DNA of 64,000 nucleotides from Roseospira visakhapatnamensis (GTDB taxonomy: Bacteria; Pseudomonadota; Alphaproteobacteria; Rhodospirillales; Rhodospirillaceae). Below are positions 43,827 to 55,832 of this stretch, piece by piece. The DNA lies in the NCBI RefSeq assembly GCF_014197915.1, contig NZ_JACIGK010000002.1, forward strand, positions 180,080-244,079, given 5' to 3'. Within the stretch, counting starts at the first letter, position 1. Each line of letters begins with the position of its first letter. The translations under genes and the position numbers were made by a program. The notes under the pieces are model-generated. The model made no database searches. It saw only the letters and a program-made list of their open reading frames with translations, and was not told the DNA's origin.

Positions 43827-45014
43827 ATGCCCGCACGGACATCCGCGGACTCTCGTGACACCGCGCCCGCGCGATCCTTGCCGCGCGGGGGGCGGCGCGT
43901 TCCCGGGGCCGGCGCCCTGACCCGGGGTCTCACCCTGGCCGTGGCCATGGTTCTCGCCTGCGGCGCGGCCGTGCCCGGACCGGCGACGGCGGCATCGAGA
44001 ACCGAACGGTCCAGCGTCGGCGGGATCCACGATCCGTGGAACGTGGACGCGGTGGTGGCGCGGGGACCGATCGACGGGGACGACGCCTATCACGCCGCCA
44101 TGTTCAACGTCTTTATCTCCCTGGCGCGGGACCGGGAAAGCGTCATCGACTGGCGCGGCGTCGAGTTCTACCTGGACAAGGCCAAGCGGATGATCCGGGG
44201 GGATCTGCCGGACCCCACCGTGGTTTATGATCCTACCCTGATGATCCTGTGGCGGGCGCCGCTGGAGGCGGCGCGTGAGCGGTTCATGGCGGCCCGGGAT
44301 GGCGGCGGGCGGTCCCTGGCGCCGGAAGCCCTGGCACAGGCGCATGGCTTTCTGGATTGCTGGATCCGAGAGGCCATGGAGAACCAGGTGGGGGTCGAAC
44401 TGCCCCAGCAGATGGACTGCCGGATGTCCTTCGAATGGGCCATCCTGGAGGTTGAGCACACGATGTCCGGGGATGCGGTGGTGCTGCTGCCCGATCCGGA
44501 CGGAGGGGTGGGCGCCGTGGTGTTGCGGGCTCGCGCCGGAGGCGATGCCGGCCTGACCCTGGAGACGGCCGGTGCCGGTGGGGCCCTGGGGGCGGGTGGC
44601 GGCGCGCCGCGTCCCGTGTCGTTCAGCGAGTCCGACACGGAAGTCCTGTTCGGCGACGCGTTGGCGGCCCAGCCGCCGCCGCCCCGGCGTTTCACGCTGG
44701 CCGGTTTCCAGGCGGGGACGGCCACCCTGCCGCCAGGGGCGGGCGCGGTGCTGGCCGAGGTCGTCGCCGAGGCGCGCCGGCGCGGGGCCTATGACGTTCA
44801 GATCGTCGGCCTCACCGACACGGTGGGCGACCAGACCATCAACGAGCACCTGGGGGAACAGCGGGCCGGGGCGGTGCGCGCGGATCTGGTCGCGGCGGGC
44901 CTGGACACCCGCTACCTGTCCATCGCCGGCCAGGGCGAGACCCTGCTGGCCGTCGAGACCGGCGACAACGTGGACGAGGAACGCAACCGCCGCGTGGTGA
45001 TCACGGTACGCTGA
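43827..45014 (+). CDS. OmpA/MotB-domain protein
   Basis: A 395-residue exported protein. The signal sequence covers residues 30-56 (LTLAVAMVLACGAAVPGPATA). A central region without recognized similarity has YHAAMFNVFISLARDRESVIDWRGVEFYLDKAK. The C-terminal 100 residues are an OmpA-type peptidoglycan-binding domain: FQAGTATLPPGAGAVL, VQIVGLTDTVGDQTINEHLGEQRAGAV and VDEERNRRVVITV. The cysteine in LACGAAV could be a lipobox (L-A-C), which would make it a lipoprotein. Paired with the FecR gene, it may tie a surface complex to the cell wall. Confidence 0.85.
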   Translation: MPARTSADSRDTAPARSLPRGGRRVPGAGALTRGLTLAVAMVLACGAAVPGPATAASRTERSSVGGIHDPWNVDAVVARGPIDGDDAYHAAMFNVFISLARDRESVIDWRGVEFYLDKAKRMIRGDLPDPTVVYDPTLMILWRAPLEAARERFMAARDGGGRSLAPEALAQAHGFLDCWIREAMENQVGVELPQQMDCRMSFEWAILEVEHTMSGDAVVLLPDPDGGVGAVVLRARAGGDAGLTLETAGAGGALGAGGGAPRPVSFSESDTEVLFGDALAAQPPPPRRFTLAGFQAGTATLPPGAGAVLAEVVAEARRRGAYDVQIVGLTDTVGDQTINEHLGEQRAGAVRADLVAAGLDTRYLSIAGQGETLLAVETGDNVDEERNRRVVITVR

Positions 45015-45039
45015 ACCGGTCGGGCCGAGGGGCCGACCG

Positions 45040-46485
45040 TCACGTCCGGCCGTAGGTATCGTCCAGGCGGACGATGTCGTCCTCGCCCAGGTAGGGTCCG
45101 GACTGCACCTCGATGATGCGCAGCGGCAGCTTGCCCGGGTTCTCCAGCCGGTGCATCGTGCCCAGCGGAATGAAGGTCGACTGGTTCTCGTGCAGCAGGA
45201 AACTTTCCTGGCCGCGCGTGACCCGGGCCGTGCCCTCGACCACGATCCAGTGCTCGGCGCGATGGTGGTGCATTTGCAGGCTGAGACGGGCCCCCGGGTT
45301 GACCACGATCTGTTTGACCTGGAAGCGTTCCCCGTGGTCGATGCCCCGGAAGCTGCCCCACGGGCGATAGACGGTGGGATGCAGGCGGCCTTCCGGACGG
45401 CCGGCGGCGCCCAGCCGGGCGACGATCTCCTTGACCTTGGTCGCCTGGTCGCGGGGGGCCACCAGCACCGCGTCGTCGGTGGCCACGACCACCGCGTCGG
45501 TGAGGCCCACGACGGTGACCAGCGGTCCCTCGGAGCGGATGTAGCTGTCCCGGGTCTCGTCGGCCAGGACGTCGCCCACCAGCACGTTCCCCGCGTCGTC
45601 GTGGTGGCCGATGTCCCACAACGCGCCCCAGGCGCCCACGTCGTTCCAGCCCATGGAGACCGGCACCACGGCGGCGCGTTCGGTGTGTTCCATCACCGCG
45701 TGGTCGATCGACAGGGCGACGGTGCCGGCGAACGGCGCGGCGGCCAGCCGCACGAAGTCCAGGTCGCCGGCGGCCTCGTCCAGGGCGACGCGGGCGGCGG
45801 TCACCGTGTCCGGATGCAGGCGCGCCATTTCCTCCAGGAAGGTCCCGGCGGTGAAGGCGAAAATGCCGCCGTTCCACAGGTAGCCACCCTCGGTCAGGTA
45901 GCCGTCGGCGGTGGCCTGATCCGGCTTCTCGATGAAGCGGGCGACGTGGTGAACGCCCGGCACGCCCTCCAGCGGCGCGCCCGCGCGAATGTAGCCGTAG
46001 CCGGTTTCCGGATGCTCGGGGGTGATGCCGAAGGTCACCAGCAGGCCCTGACGCGCCGCCCGGGCGGCCATGGCGACGGACTCGTGAAAGGCCGTGACGT
46101 CGGCGATCACGTGGTCCGACGGCATCAGCAGCACCACGCCATCCGGATCCGCGCGGGCCACGGACAGCGCCGCCACGGTGGCCGCCGGGGCGGTGTTGCG
46201 GCCCTCCGGCTCCAGCAGGATTCCGCCGGGCGTCAGGCCGGCGGCGCGCACCTGCTCGGCGACCAGGAAGCGGTGGTCCTCGTTGCAGATCACCAGGGGC
46301 GCGGCGAAGCCCGGCCCGGCCACGCGCCGCGCGGTGGCTTGCAGCATGGTGTCGGGCCCGGCCAGGGGCAGGAACTGCTTGGGGTAAAGGGCCCGCGACA
46401 TGGGCCAGAGGCGGGTGCCGGCGCCGCCGGACAGGATAACAGGGTACAGCGGCGCGGCATCGCCGGAGGGCGCGTGCGGGGGCAT
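45040..46485 (-). CDS. manC: Mannose-1-phosphate guanylyltransferase / mannose-6-phosphate isomerase
   Basis: A 481-residue bifunctional AlgA/ManC-type enzyme making GDP-mannose. The nucleotidyltransferase signature is ILSGGAGTRLWPMSRALYPKQFLPL at residues 17-41; later motifs are LLMPSDHVI, GYGYIRAG, FIEKPD and YLWNGGIF. The C-terminal 110 residues form the cupin isomerase domain (RPWGSFRGIDHGERFQVKQIVV, MHHHRAEHWIVVEGTA). GDP-mannose feeds polysaccharide synthesis, which fits the neighbouring genes. Convergent with the OmpA-like gene. Confidence 0.94.
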   Translation of the reverse strand: MPPHAPSGDAAPLYPVILSGGAGTRLWPMSRALYPKQFLPLAGPDTMLQATARRVAGPGFAAPLVICNEDHRFLVAEQVRAAGLTPGGILLEPEGRNTAPAATVAALSVARADPDGVVLLMPSDHVIADVTAFHESVAMAARAARQGLLVTFGITPEHPETGYGYIRAGAPLEGVPGVHHVARFIEKPDQATADGYLTEGGYLWNGGIFAFTAGTFLEEMARLHPDTVTAARVALDEAAGDLDFVRLAAAPFAGTVALSIDHAVMEHTERAAVVPVSMGWNDVGAWGALWDIGHHDDAGNVLVGDVLADETRDSYIRSEGPLVTVVGLTDAVVVATDDAVLVAPRDQATKVKEIVARLGAAGRPEGRLHPTVYRPWGSFRGIDHGERFQVKQIVVNPGARLSLQMHHHRAEHWIVVEGTARVTRGQESFLLHENQSTFIPLGTMHRLENPGKLPLRIIEVQSGPYLGEDDIVRLDDTYGRT

Positions 46486-46548
46486 GGGCGCGGACCTGTG
46501 ATGCGGACCTGAGGACGGGGGCGGGGTCGCCGGGCGAGACGGCGGGCG

Positions 46549-46917
46549 CTAACGCACCCGCGTGCACCGCACCTGCTCGTCCCGCAACAGGTTGTTCAGC
46601 GTGCCCTGCAACGTCTGGCCCCGGCCGCGCGCCTCGGTGGCCATGCAGGTGATGCCGCCGGTGGACAGGCTGGCGCAGTCCACGGCGCGCTCGAAGTTGC
46701 TGTAGGTCCAGATCTGGCCGCCCATGCGGCGCAGGTTGAACTCCACGTGCGCCGGCTGGGCGGTCGGATGGGTGCATTCGAACACCACGGTGGCGGGGCC
46801 GGTGCCGTCGATCTGGCGGATGGCGTCGCCCTGCTGGGCGAGGGCCGGCGCGGACGCCAGGGCGAGGGTCGCCGCGAGGGTCAGGGTCTTGGGCAGGCGG
46901 CGGTGGCATCGAAACAT
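46549..46917 (-). CDS. Small exported protein with four cysteines, unknown function
   Basis: A 122-residue protein with a clear signal peptide (LTLAATLALASAPALAQ). The mature 95 residues hold four Cys (VFECTHPT, AVDCASLS, GITCMATE, EQVRCTRV), suited to two disulfides in the periplasm. I do not recognise the family. It lies 64 bases upstream of manC on the same strand but has no evident functional tie. A homologue search would be needed to say more. Confidence 0.6.
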   Translation of the reverse strand: MFRCHRRLPKTLTLAATLALASAPALAQQGDAIRQIDGTGPATVVFECTHPTAQPAHVEFNLRRMGGQIWTYSNFERAVDCASLSTGGITCMATEARGRGQTLQGTLNNLLRDEQVRCTRVR

Positions 46918-47031
46918 GATAATGGCTCCCTATCGGCGAGAGGGGGATGGTGGGGCGCTGGATCTGGCCGCGCCACCGCTTCAAAAAAGCGACCAAAGGC
47001 GGCTGAATGATGGCCGATCCCCGGGCCACGA

Positions 47032-48648
47032 TCAACCATGCGGCCGAGACGCCGTCGCCTCCGCCGTCCGGATCGTCTGTCGCACCGCCACCGCGAGACG
47101 CGCGGTTTCCGCATCCATCACGCCGTCGAAGCGGGTGGGGCGGTAGCGACGCTGGAAGGCCACCACGGCCGCCCGCGTCTCCGTCAGATCGTAGCCGATG
47201 GCCGCCAGCGCCGCCAGGGCCTCCGCCTCGGTCGGCGCCGGCGCGTGTGACTCCCCGTGATGCGGCCATGGGCCGATCCCGGCATCGGCCAGGCGCGGCC
47301 AGTCGAACAACTCGCCCGGGTCCTCCTTGCGGGTCGGGGCGATGTCGGCGTGGGCCACCACGTTGCCGGGGCGGATGCCATGGCGGTCGATGACGTCGCG
47401 GCACAGCGAGACCACCGCGGCCATCTGGGCGTCGGGGAAGGGACGGTAGCCGAACTCGTGTCCGGGGTTGACGATTTCCACGCCGATGGAGCGGCTGTTG
47501 ATGTCGCCCCCGCCGCGCCAGGACGAGACCCCGGCGTGCCAGGCGCGGCGGTCCTCGGGCACCAGGCGCAGGATGCGGCCGTCTTCGTCCACCAGGTAAT
47601 GGGCGCTGACCTTGGCGTCGGGATCGCGCAGGCGCGCGAGCGCGGTCGCCTCGTCCGGCATGCCGGTGTAGTGGAGCACCAGCATGTCCGGGGCCGCGCC
47701 CTCCGGCCGGGCGTCATGGTTGGGGGAGGGGGCATCGACCATGGTCTGGCAGGGGTCGCGGGTGGTTTCCGGGCTGGCCGTGCCGACCACCGGGCGACCC
47801 CGCCGGGCCATGCGGATCTGCACGATGGCCACGCCGGCCAGGGTGATGGCGCCGCCCACCAGCTTCTGCCAGGTGGCGGCCTCGCCCAGGATGAAGATGC
47901 CGGCCGCGATGCCGATGATCGGGGCCACCAGACCCCAGGGCGCGACGACGCCGATGGGGTGGCGGCGGAGCAGGACGTACCAGAGCGAATGGGCCACCAG
48001 GGAGGCGAACACGGCGGTATAGGTCACGCCCAGCCATGCCTCGATCGGGGCGGCGCGGATCGCCTCCCACTGGCCCTCCTCCAGGACCCAGGACAGCGCG
48101 GCCACCTGGGGAATGGCGAACAGGCACAGCCAGCCGGTCACGGCCAGCGGCGGGATGCCCTGGGTCATCTTGACGATCACGTTGCTGACGGCCCAGGCGA
48201 AGGCCGCCAGAAGCAGCATGAGCACCGGGCCGGTGGCGCCCAGGTTCGGTTCCCCGGCGATCAGCACGACGCCCGAGAAGGCCAGGATCAGCCCGACGAT
48301 GCGCCGCCAGCCGATGGTTTCCTTGAAGATGATCACCCCGAGAAGGGTGCTGAACGGGGGGCCGGTCTGCAGCAGCACGGCCGCGCTGGCGGCGTCCACG
48401 TGACTCAGGGCCATGAACTGGACGCCGAAGTGCAGCGTGCCGAAGGTGAACGACAGCGCCAGCACGCCCAGCAGCGCGCGGCCCCGGGGCACGGGAAAGA
48501 ATGGCAGCACCAGGGCGGCGGCGATCAGGAACCGCAGGCCGGTGAATACCAGTGGCGGCAGACTGTCGACGCCAACCTTGGCGGCGACGAAGTTCATCCC
48601 CCACAGGACCTGCACCAGCAGGGCCAGGAGGACATCGGTGATGGGCAT
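47032..48648 (-). CDS. EamA-type permease fused to AmpD-like amidase
   Basis: One open frame of 538 residues encodes two proteins' worth of domains. Residues 1-290 are a DMT/EamA permease with ten hydrophobic helices and two EamA repeats (LWGMNFVAAKVGVDSLPPLVFTG; later FAWAVSNVIVKMTQGIPPLAVTG). From residue 303 (MVDAPSPNHDARPEG) it continues as an N-acetylmuramyl-L-alanine amidase of the AmpD type: zinc ligands in LVLHYTGM and VAHADIAPTRKEDPG, then a C-terminal peptidoglycan-binding-like helix set (RAAVVAFQRRYRPTRFDGVMD). No stop separates the parts. The amidase would face the cytoplasm, where AmpD acts on recycled muropeptides. Alternatively an internal ATG at 47742, at the usual AmpD start, makes a separate amidase. 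Confidence 0.8.
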   Translation of the reverse strand: MPITDVLLALLVQVLWGMNFVAAKVGVDSLPPLVFTGLRFLIAAALVLPFFPVPRGRALLGVLALSFTFGTLHFGVQFMALSHVDAASAAVLLQTGPPFSTLLGVIIFKETIGWRRIVGLILAFSGVVLIAGEPNLGATGPVLMLLLAAFAWAVSNVIVKMTQGIPPLAVTGWLCLFAIPQVAALSWVLEEGQWEAIRAAPIEAWLGVTYTAVFASLVAHSLWYVLLRRHPIGVVAPWGLVAPIIGIAAGIFILGEAATWQKLVGGAITLAGVAIVQIRMARRGRPVVGTASPETTRDPCQTMVDAPSPNHDARPEGAAPDMLVLHYTGMPDEATALARLRDPDAKVSAHYLVDEDGRILRLVPEDRRAWHAGVSSWRGGGDINSRSIGVEIVNPGHEFGYRPFPDAQMAAVVSLCRDVIDRHGIRPGNVVAHADIAPTRKEDPGELFDWPRLADAGIGPWPHHGESHAPAPTEAEALAALAAIGYDLTETRAAVVAFQRRYRPTRFDGVMDAETARLAVAVRQTIRTAEATASRPHG

Positions 48649-48928
48649 CGGTTGAGCTTTCGCGAAGGAGAACGGCGGGCCGGTGTCCGTTCGTGGTCCA
48701 CGGGGACGGGCGACGCGCCGGCCGCCAGAATGGCGCGCCGGCGGGCGCCGATCAAGCGGCTCGCGACGCGGCATCACCGTCGCGACAGGTTCGCCACTTT
48801 CGCACCCGCGAGGCGGTTTGCACGCGCGGGCATCTGCATTAGAGTTCGCCCCGTGACGACAAGGAGGCGCGCGCCGGTGAGGGAGCCGCGCGCGTCAGCA
48901 AGAATCGGGGACGAGGAGGAATCAACCC

Positions 48929-50866
<1,938 letters not shown>

Positions 50867-50926
50867 GGCGAGAGCCAAGGGCGGGGCGGGCGCGTGTCCC
50901 GCCTGACGCGCCCCGCTTGACGAAAC

Positions 50927-50957
50927 ACGGCGGTCCGGGGTCATCCCGGGCCGCCGT
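50927..50957 (+). terminator. Terminator downstream of acs
   Basis: A 13-bp stem, ACGGCGGTCCGGG (50927-50939) with CCCGGGCCGCCGT (50945-50957) including one G-T pair, and a 5-base loop, followed by TGTCGTT. It lies 60 bases after the acs stop. Confidence 0.7.
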
Positions 50958-51103
50958 TGTCGTTCAGACCCTCGATGACTTTCCGAACCGACTGCCCCAT
51001 GATGCCTCACGGCGGGGGCGCCTCCCGCCCGGCCGGCCGGCCCCGATGGGCTGGGCCGGGCGCGCGCGTGGTTCGGCGAGACGTGAGTGAAGGGGTCCGT
51101 GCG

Positions 51104-52435
51104 ATGATCTGGATTCAACTGGCCATTACCCTGCTGGCGCTCTATGTCGGTGCGCGCATCGGCGGTCTAGGCATGGGGATCACCGGCGGGCTTGGCGTCG
51201 TCGTGCTGTGCTTCGGGTTCGGCCTGACGCCGGGCGATCCGCCGATTTCGGTGATGCTCATCATTCTGGCGGCCGTGACCGCGGCCTCGGCCCTGGAGGC
51301 CGCGCGGGGCATGGAGTGGCTGGTGCAGCTCTCCGAACGGTTGCTGCGGCGGTTCCCGAAGGCGGTGACGGTCCTCGGCCCGCTGGTGACCTATACAATG
51401 ACCCTGTGCGTGGGCACGGGCCATACGGTCTATGTGATCCAGCCGATCATCGCCGACGTGGCGCGCAAGACCGGCATCCGTCCGGAACGGCCGCTGGCGG
51501 CGGCGTCCGTGGGGTCGCAGCTGGGCATCACCGCCAGCCCGCTGTCGGCCGCCGTGGTCTGGCTGGTCACGGAGTTCGAGGCGCGGGGCGTTCCCTATAC
51601 CCTGGGCGACGTGCTGATGGTCACGGTCCTGGCCACGCTGGTCGGACTGTTGACGGCGGCCACGGTGCAGACCTTCGTGGGCAAGGAACTCGATCGGGAC
51701 CCCGAGTACCAACGCCGTCTCGCCGACCCGAAGCTGCGGGCCGAGATGGAGGGCGATGACGCCTCGCTGCTGGGGCGCGAACTGCCGGCCTCGGCCAAGC
51801 GGGCCGTGCTGGTATTCTTCCTCGGCCTGGTCTGCATCGTCGTGCTGGGCATGGTCCCGGACCTGCGGCCGGTGGCCGACCCGGAGACCGGCAAGGTCGT
51901 GGGAATGGGAGACGTCATTCAGATGGCGTTGCTGTCCACGGCGGCGGTGATCGTGCTGGTCTCGGGCGTCAAGGCCAAGACCATGGTCTCGGGACCCGTC
52001 TTCCGGGCCGGGATGTCGGCCGTGGTGGCCATCTTCGGCATCGCCTGGCTGGCCGACACCTTCGTCACCAACAACCTCGACACCATCAAGCCGGCCATCG
52101 AGAACCTGGTGCGCCAGAACCAGTGGATGTTCGCCTTCGCCTTCTTCCTGGTGTCCATCATCGTCAACAGCCAGGCGGCGACGGCCCGGATGCTCGGCCC
52201 GCTGGCGTTCCAGTTGGGGGTGGCGCCGGCGACGCTGATCGGCATCTACCCGTCGGTCTATGCCTACTACTTCATTCCCAACTATCCGAGCGACCTGGCG
52301 ACGGTGAACTTCGACCGCACCGGCACGACGCGGATCGGCCGGTTCCTGCTGAACCACAGCTTCATGCTGCCCGGCCTGATCTGCACCTGGGTCTCGGTCT
52401 CGGTCGGCCTCCTGTTGGCGAACGTGCTCTTGTAG
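51104..52435 (+). CDS. Anaerobic C4-dicarboxylate transporter, DcuA/DcuB type
   Basis: A 443-residue membrane protein with about ten to twelve helices. The N-terminus MIWIQLAITLLALYVGARIGGLGMGITGGLG and the segments ISVMLIILAAVTAASALEAARGMEWLV, YTMTLCVGTGHTVYVIQPIIADVA and YFIPNYPSDLATVNFDRTGTTRIG are characteristic of the Dcu family, which exchanges fumarate, succinate, malate or aspartate, mainly under anaerobic conditions. The start at 51104 is the family start; the frame extends upstream across the acs terminator. Its neighbours (acs upstream) suggest organic-acid use. Confidence 0.93.
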   Translation: MIWIQLAITLLALYVGARIGGLGMGITGGLGVVVLCFGFGLTPGDPPISVMLIILAAVTAASALEAARGMEWLVQLSERLLRRFPKAVTVLGPLVTYTMTLCVGTGHTVYVIQPIIADVARKTGIRPERPLAAASVGSQLGITASPLSAAVVWLVTEFEARGVPYTLGDVLMVTVLATLVGLLTAATVQTFVGKELDRDPEYQRRLADPKLRAEMEGDDASLLGRELPASAKRAVLVFFLGLVCIVVLGMVPDLRPVADPETGKVVGMGDVIQMALLSTAAVIVLVSGVKAKTMVSGPVFRAGMSAVVAIFGIAWLADTFVTNNLDTIKPAIENLVRQNQWMFAFAFFLVSIIVNSQAATARMLGPLAFQLGVAPATLIGIYPSVYAYYFIPNYPSDLATVNFDRTGTTRIGRFLLNHSFMLPGLICTWVSVSVGLLLANVLL

Positions 52436-52483
52436 ACCCGGCCCCCGCGCCCACCCTCAGGACGATCCGGGGGGACCACGCCC

Positions 52484-52870
52484 ATGACCAAAACTGCCGT
52501 CGTTCCCGACGACCTGCGGTCGTTCTACGAAGACTGGAGAATGTCGCCTGGTCTGGCATGCGACGGCTTTGTTTTCCTGACCGGATTCACGGGCGCCGAT
52601 CAACACGGTGTTCTGCCGGAAGACCCGGAAGCGCAGATGCGGCGGGCCTTCGAAAAGGTGGGATCGGTGCTGCGGGCGGCCGGGCTCGGGTTCGATGCCA
52701 TCGTGGAGATGACGACCTATCACGTGGGCTTGCGGGACCACCTGGAGGTCTTCAAGCGCGTGCGCGCCGAGTACGTCGTGGAGCCGTTCCCGGCCTGGAC
52801 GGCGATCGAGGTGGCCGGGTTCGTGCGCGAGGGCGCGGTGATTGAAATCCGCGTCATTGCCCGCGAGTGA
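52484..52870 (+). CDS. RidA/YjgF family protein
   Basis: A 128-residue trimeric-barrel family protein. Core motifs: FVFLTGFTGAD, PEAQMRRAFEKVGSVLRAAGLGFDAIVEMTTYHVGLRD and PAWTAIEVAGFVREGAVIEIRVIA. Classical RidA enzymes hydrolyse reactive enamines and imines using an Arg in an RxAxxV-type motif near the C-terminus; here that stretch reads PAWTAIEV, without Arg. It may thus be a non-archetypal member. It lies 48 bases after the dcu gene. Confidence 0.85.
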   Translation: MTKTAVVPDDLRSFYEDWRMSPGLACDGFVFLTGFTGADQHGVLPEDPEAQMRRAFEKVGSVLRAAGLGFDAIVEMTTYHVGLRDHLEVFKRVRAEYVVEPFPAWTAIEVAGFVREGAVIEIRVIARE

Positions 52871-53206
52871 TGATGTCACGGCGCCGAGACCCACGCTTCG
52901 CCCCTTCGGCCTTCGCGGATGTCCTGGACAATGTCCGGGCGGCTGCTGTTTCCACAGGTCATGGATCTTTGTCTCTTGTAGAAACAACTTTAGGGATGCA
53001 AGACCAGATCGCACTTCTGTTTCTTGGTTGGAATGATTCGACTACTCTGTGATTATGAGTCGGCTGCACTTGTAATCGCCTTGACCGGCTTATCCCCCTG
53101 GATCCGGCGACCACAGTATGTTGGCGTTTGGTGAGCAAGGTACGCACTCCAACCTGTGCCAACCTGAAGCAAGGGGATAGGCCTTCGCCTTGAAAGGAGT
53201 GTGGGT
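52871..53206. other. AT-richer 336-base region before the C58 protease gene
   Basis: From about 52945 to 53170 the sequence is visibly richer in A and T than the surroundings, often a sign of acquired DNA or a promoter region. A 61-codon frame (52867-53052) overlaps the RidA stop but has no ribosome-binding site of its own and no similarity I recognise. A weak promoter-like pair TTGGAA (53028-53033) and GATTAT (53051-53056) is 17 bases apart. AAAGGAG at 53193-53199 is the ribosome-binding site of the next gene. Confidence 0.5.
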
Positions 53207-53983
53207 ATGCCAGGCAAGAAAACGGAAGCGCGTTTGCTGTCCCTGGGTCAGGCCGCCTTGGCCAACAGCGGTGCCTTCGTTCTGTTCAGTCAGGGATCGG
53301 AACTCGGGCCCATGTACAGGACGTTTGGCATGGGAGGCGTGTGCAAGGCCCTGTCCCTGTACTGGATCGGCTTTCATGCCACGGACGACAGCTTCTGGCA
53401 CTGGATCTATGCCGATCCCAAGGCCGGCCGCATCCGGCAAAAAGGCGCCAATCAGTTGCATGGCGCCCTGGTGATCATGCTGCACACCGAGTACGGCGAC
53501 CGCAGACAGGACCGGCATACCCATCTTGCCAACGCGCCGGTGGCCAACGACATGCTTACGGGCGGTCCACGGCCGGCGCGGGCCGAGCGCTCGGAGATCT
53601 ACAAGGATGCCTTCGCCGAGTCCTTTCTGCGGCCCTACAAGGTCACGCCCCGCCGGGGGATCACCGGGTCGGACGCGTTCCGTGCCACCGCGTCCATCGG
53701 CGGCTCCAGGCTGACCGCGAAGGAGGTCACCGACGCCGTCACCGCCCACACCGGGTGCTACTGCCAGCTCAGCACCAGCGGCGGGAGCGGGACGCACGGC
53801 AAGCACGCCATGGCCCTTTGGGTCGGCCAGCAGGACATCTCGTTCTTCGATCCCAACAACGGGGAGTTCTGGTTCCCCAACCACAAGGCGTTCCAGCGCT
53901 GGATGGTCACGTTCCTGGGGGTGACGGGCTACGACCGCAAGTACAGCTCGTTGAATACGCGCTGGTACAACGCGGCGGCCTGA
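53207..53983 (+). CDS. YopT/AvrPphB-like (peptidase C58) cysteine protease
   Basis: A 258-residue protein whose catalytic residues fit the C58 papain-like family: Cys46 in GGVCKALSLYWI, His200 in GKHAMALWVG and Asp215 in ISFFDPNNGEFWF. The His-Asp spacing of 15 is close to YopT (16) and equals AvrPphB (15), as I recall their numbering. Family members are effectors that cleave host or target proteins, and C58 domains also occur in bacterial toxins. No signal peptide, secretion gene, chaperone or immunity gene was recognised nearby. The ATG at 53207 follows AGGAG by seven bases. The region around 160-180 (ITGSDAFRATASIGGSRLTAKEV) is of unknown role. It is convergent with the Lrp gene. Confidence 0.75.
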   Translation: MPGKKTEARLLSLGQAALANSGAFVLFSQGSELGPMYRTFGMGGVCKALSLYWIGFHATDDSFWHWIYADPKAGRIRQKGANQLHGALVIMLHTEYGDRRQDRHTHLANAPVANDMLTGGPRPARAERSEIYKDAFAESFLRPYKVTPRRGITGSDAFRATASIGGSRLTAKEVTDAVTAHTGCYCQLSTSGGSGTHGKHAMALWVGQQDISFFDPNNGEFWFPNHKAFQRWMVTFLGVTGYDRKYSSLNTRWYNAAA

Positions 53984-54011
53984 CGGGCGGTGCCCGCCGC
54001 CGTGTGCGGCC

Positions 54012-54536
54012 CTACCCGCGATAGGCGGGATGCAGGGGCGTGAGCGGCGGCGGATCGCGCTTGACCACCCGCTCGACCACGTGACCGGCGTGGCGGCGCA
54101 CGCCCAGTCCGGCGTCCAGCACCCGATCCATGAGCTGTCGATAGCCGGTGACATCGCGGGTGATGACGCGCAGCAGGTAGTCCACGCCGCCGCCCCCCAG
54201 GCCCTCGCAGGCGTAGACCTCGGGGAAGGCCAGGATGCCGGCCTCGAAGCGGGCCTGGACCTCAGGTCGCCGGCTGTCCAGTTCCACGCTGACCACCATC
54301 CGCAGCACGGGGGCGAACGGCGCCAGGGCGATGTGGGCTTCATAGCGCTCGATGACGCCGGCGGTCTCCAACTGGCGCAGCCGCTCCCAGCAGGGCGTCG
54401 CCGACAGGTTCACCCGCCGCGCCAGATCGGCCTTGGACAGGCGTCCCTCGCGCTGGAGGATGGCGAGGATTCGCAAGTCGCGGTCGTCCAGTTTGAGGCC
54501 GTTGGACTTTCCGTTGGTCTTGCCGTCGGTCTTCAT
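54012..54536 (-). CDS. Lrp/AsnC family transcription regulator
   Basis: A 174-residue regulator. A winged helix-turn-helix (LDDRDLRILAILQREGRLSKADLARRVNLSATPCWERLRQLETAGVI) is followed by an AsnC effector domain with VSVELDSRRPEVQARFEAGI and GGGGVDYLLRVITRDVTGYRQLMDRVL. The ligand is probably an amino acid. It lies downstream of ilvB-ilvN-ilvC on the same strand, 135 bases after ilvC, so control of branched-chain amino-acid genes is a reasonable guess. The ATG at 54536 is preferred over a GTG at 54557. The first 15 residues are Lys/Asn/Gly-rich. Confidence 0.9.
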   Translation of the reverse strand: MKTDGKTNGKSNGLKLDDRDLRILAILQREGRLSKADLARRVNLSATPCWERLRQLETAGVIERYEAHIALAPFAPVLRMVVSVELDSRRPEVQARFEAGILAFPEVYACEGLGGGGVDYLLRVITRDVTGYRQLMDRVLDAGLGVRRHAGHVVERVVKRDPPPLTPLHPAYRG

Positions 54537-54671
54537 GGGCGGGACATGCGTACACAACGCCCCGGGGGCGGCGACGGGGCGCGGCCATCCCGGGGCGGGC
54601 GGTCAAGAGGCGACGTGTCGATCGCGCCCGCCAGGATCGGCGGCGGCGCGGTCGACAGCGGTGGGTGAGCG

Positions 54672-55781
<1,110 letters not shown>

Positions 55782-55832
55782 TCAGGCCCGACGCGTCGCT
55801 CGACCAACCCCGTCGAGCGCCGCGCCGCGCGA

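Noticed and set aside
48840..48880. A sigma-54 promoter before acs (TTGCACG motif)
   Set aside because: The GG and GC elements are not at the required 10-base spacing.
52867..53052. A 61-codon frame overlapping the RidA stop
   Set aside because: It could be coupled by the overlap, but it has no recognisable motif and no ribosome-binding site of its own; I left it out as a gene.
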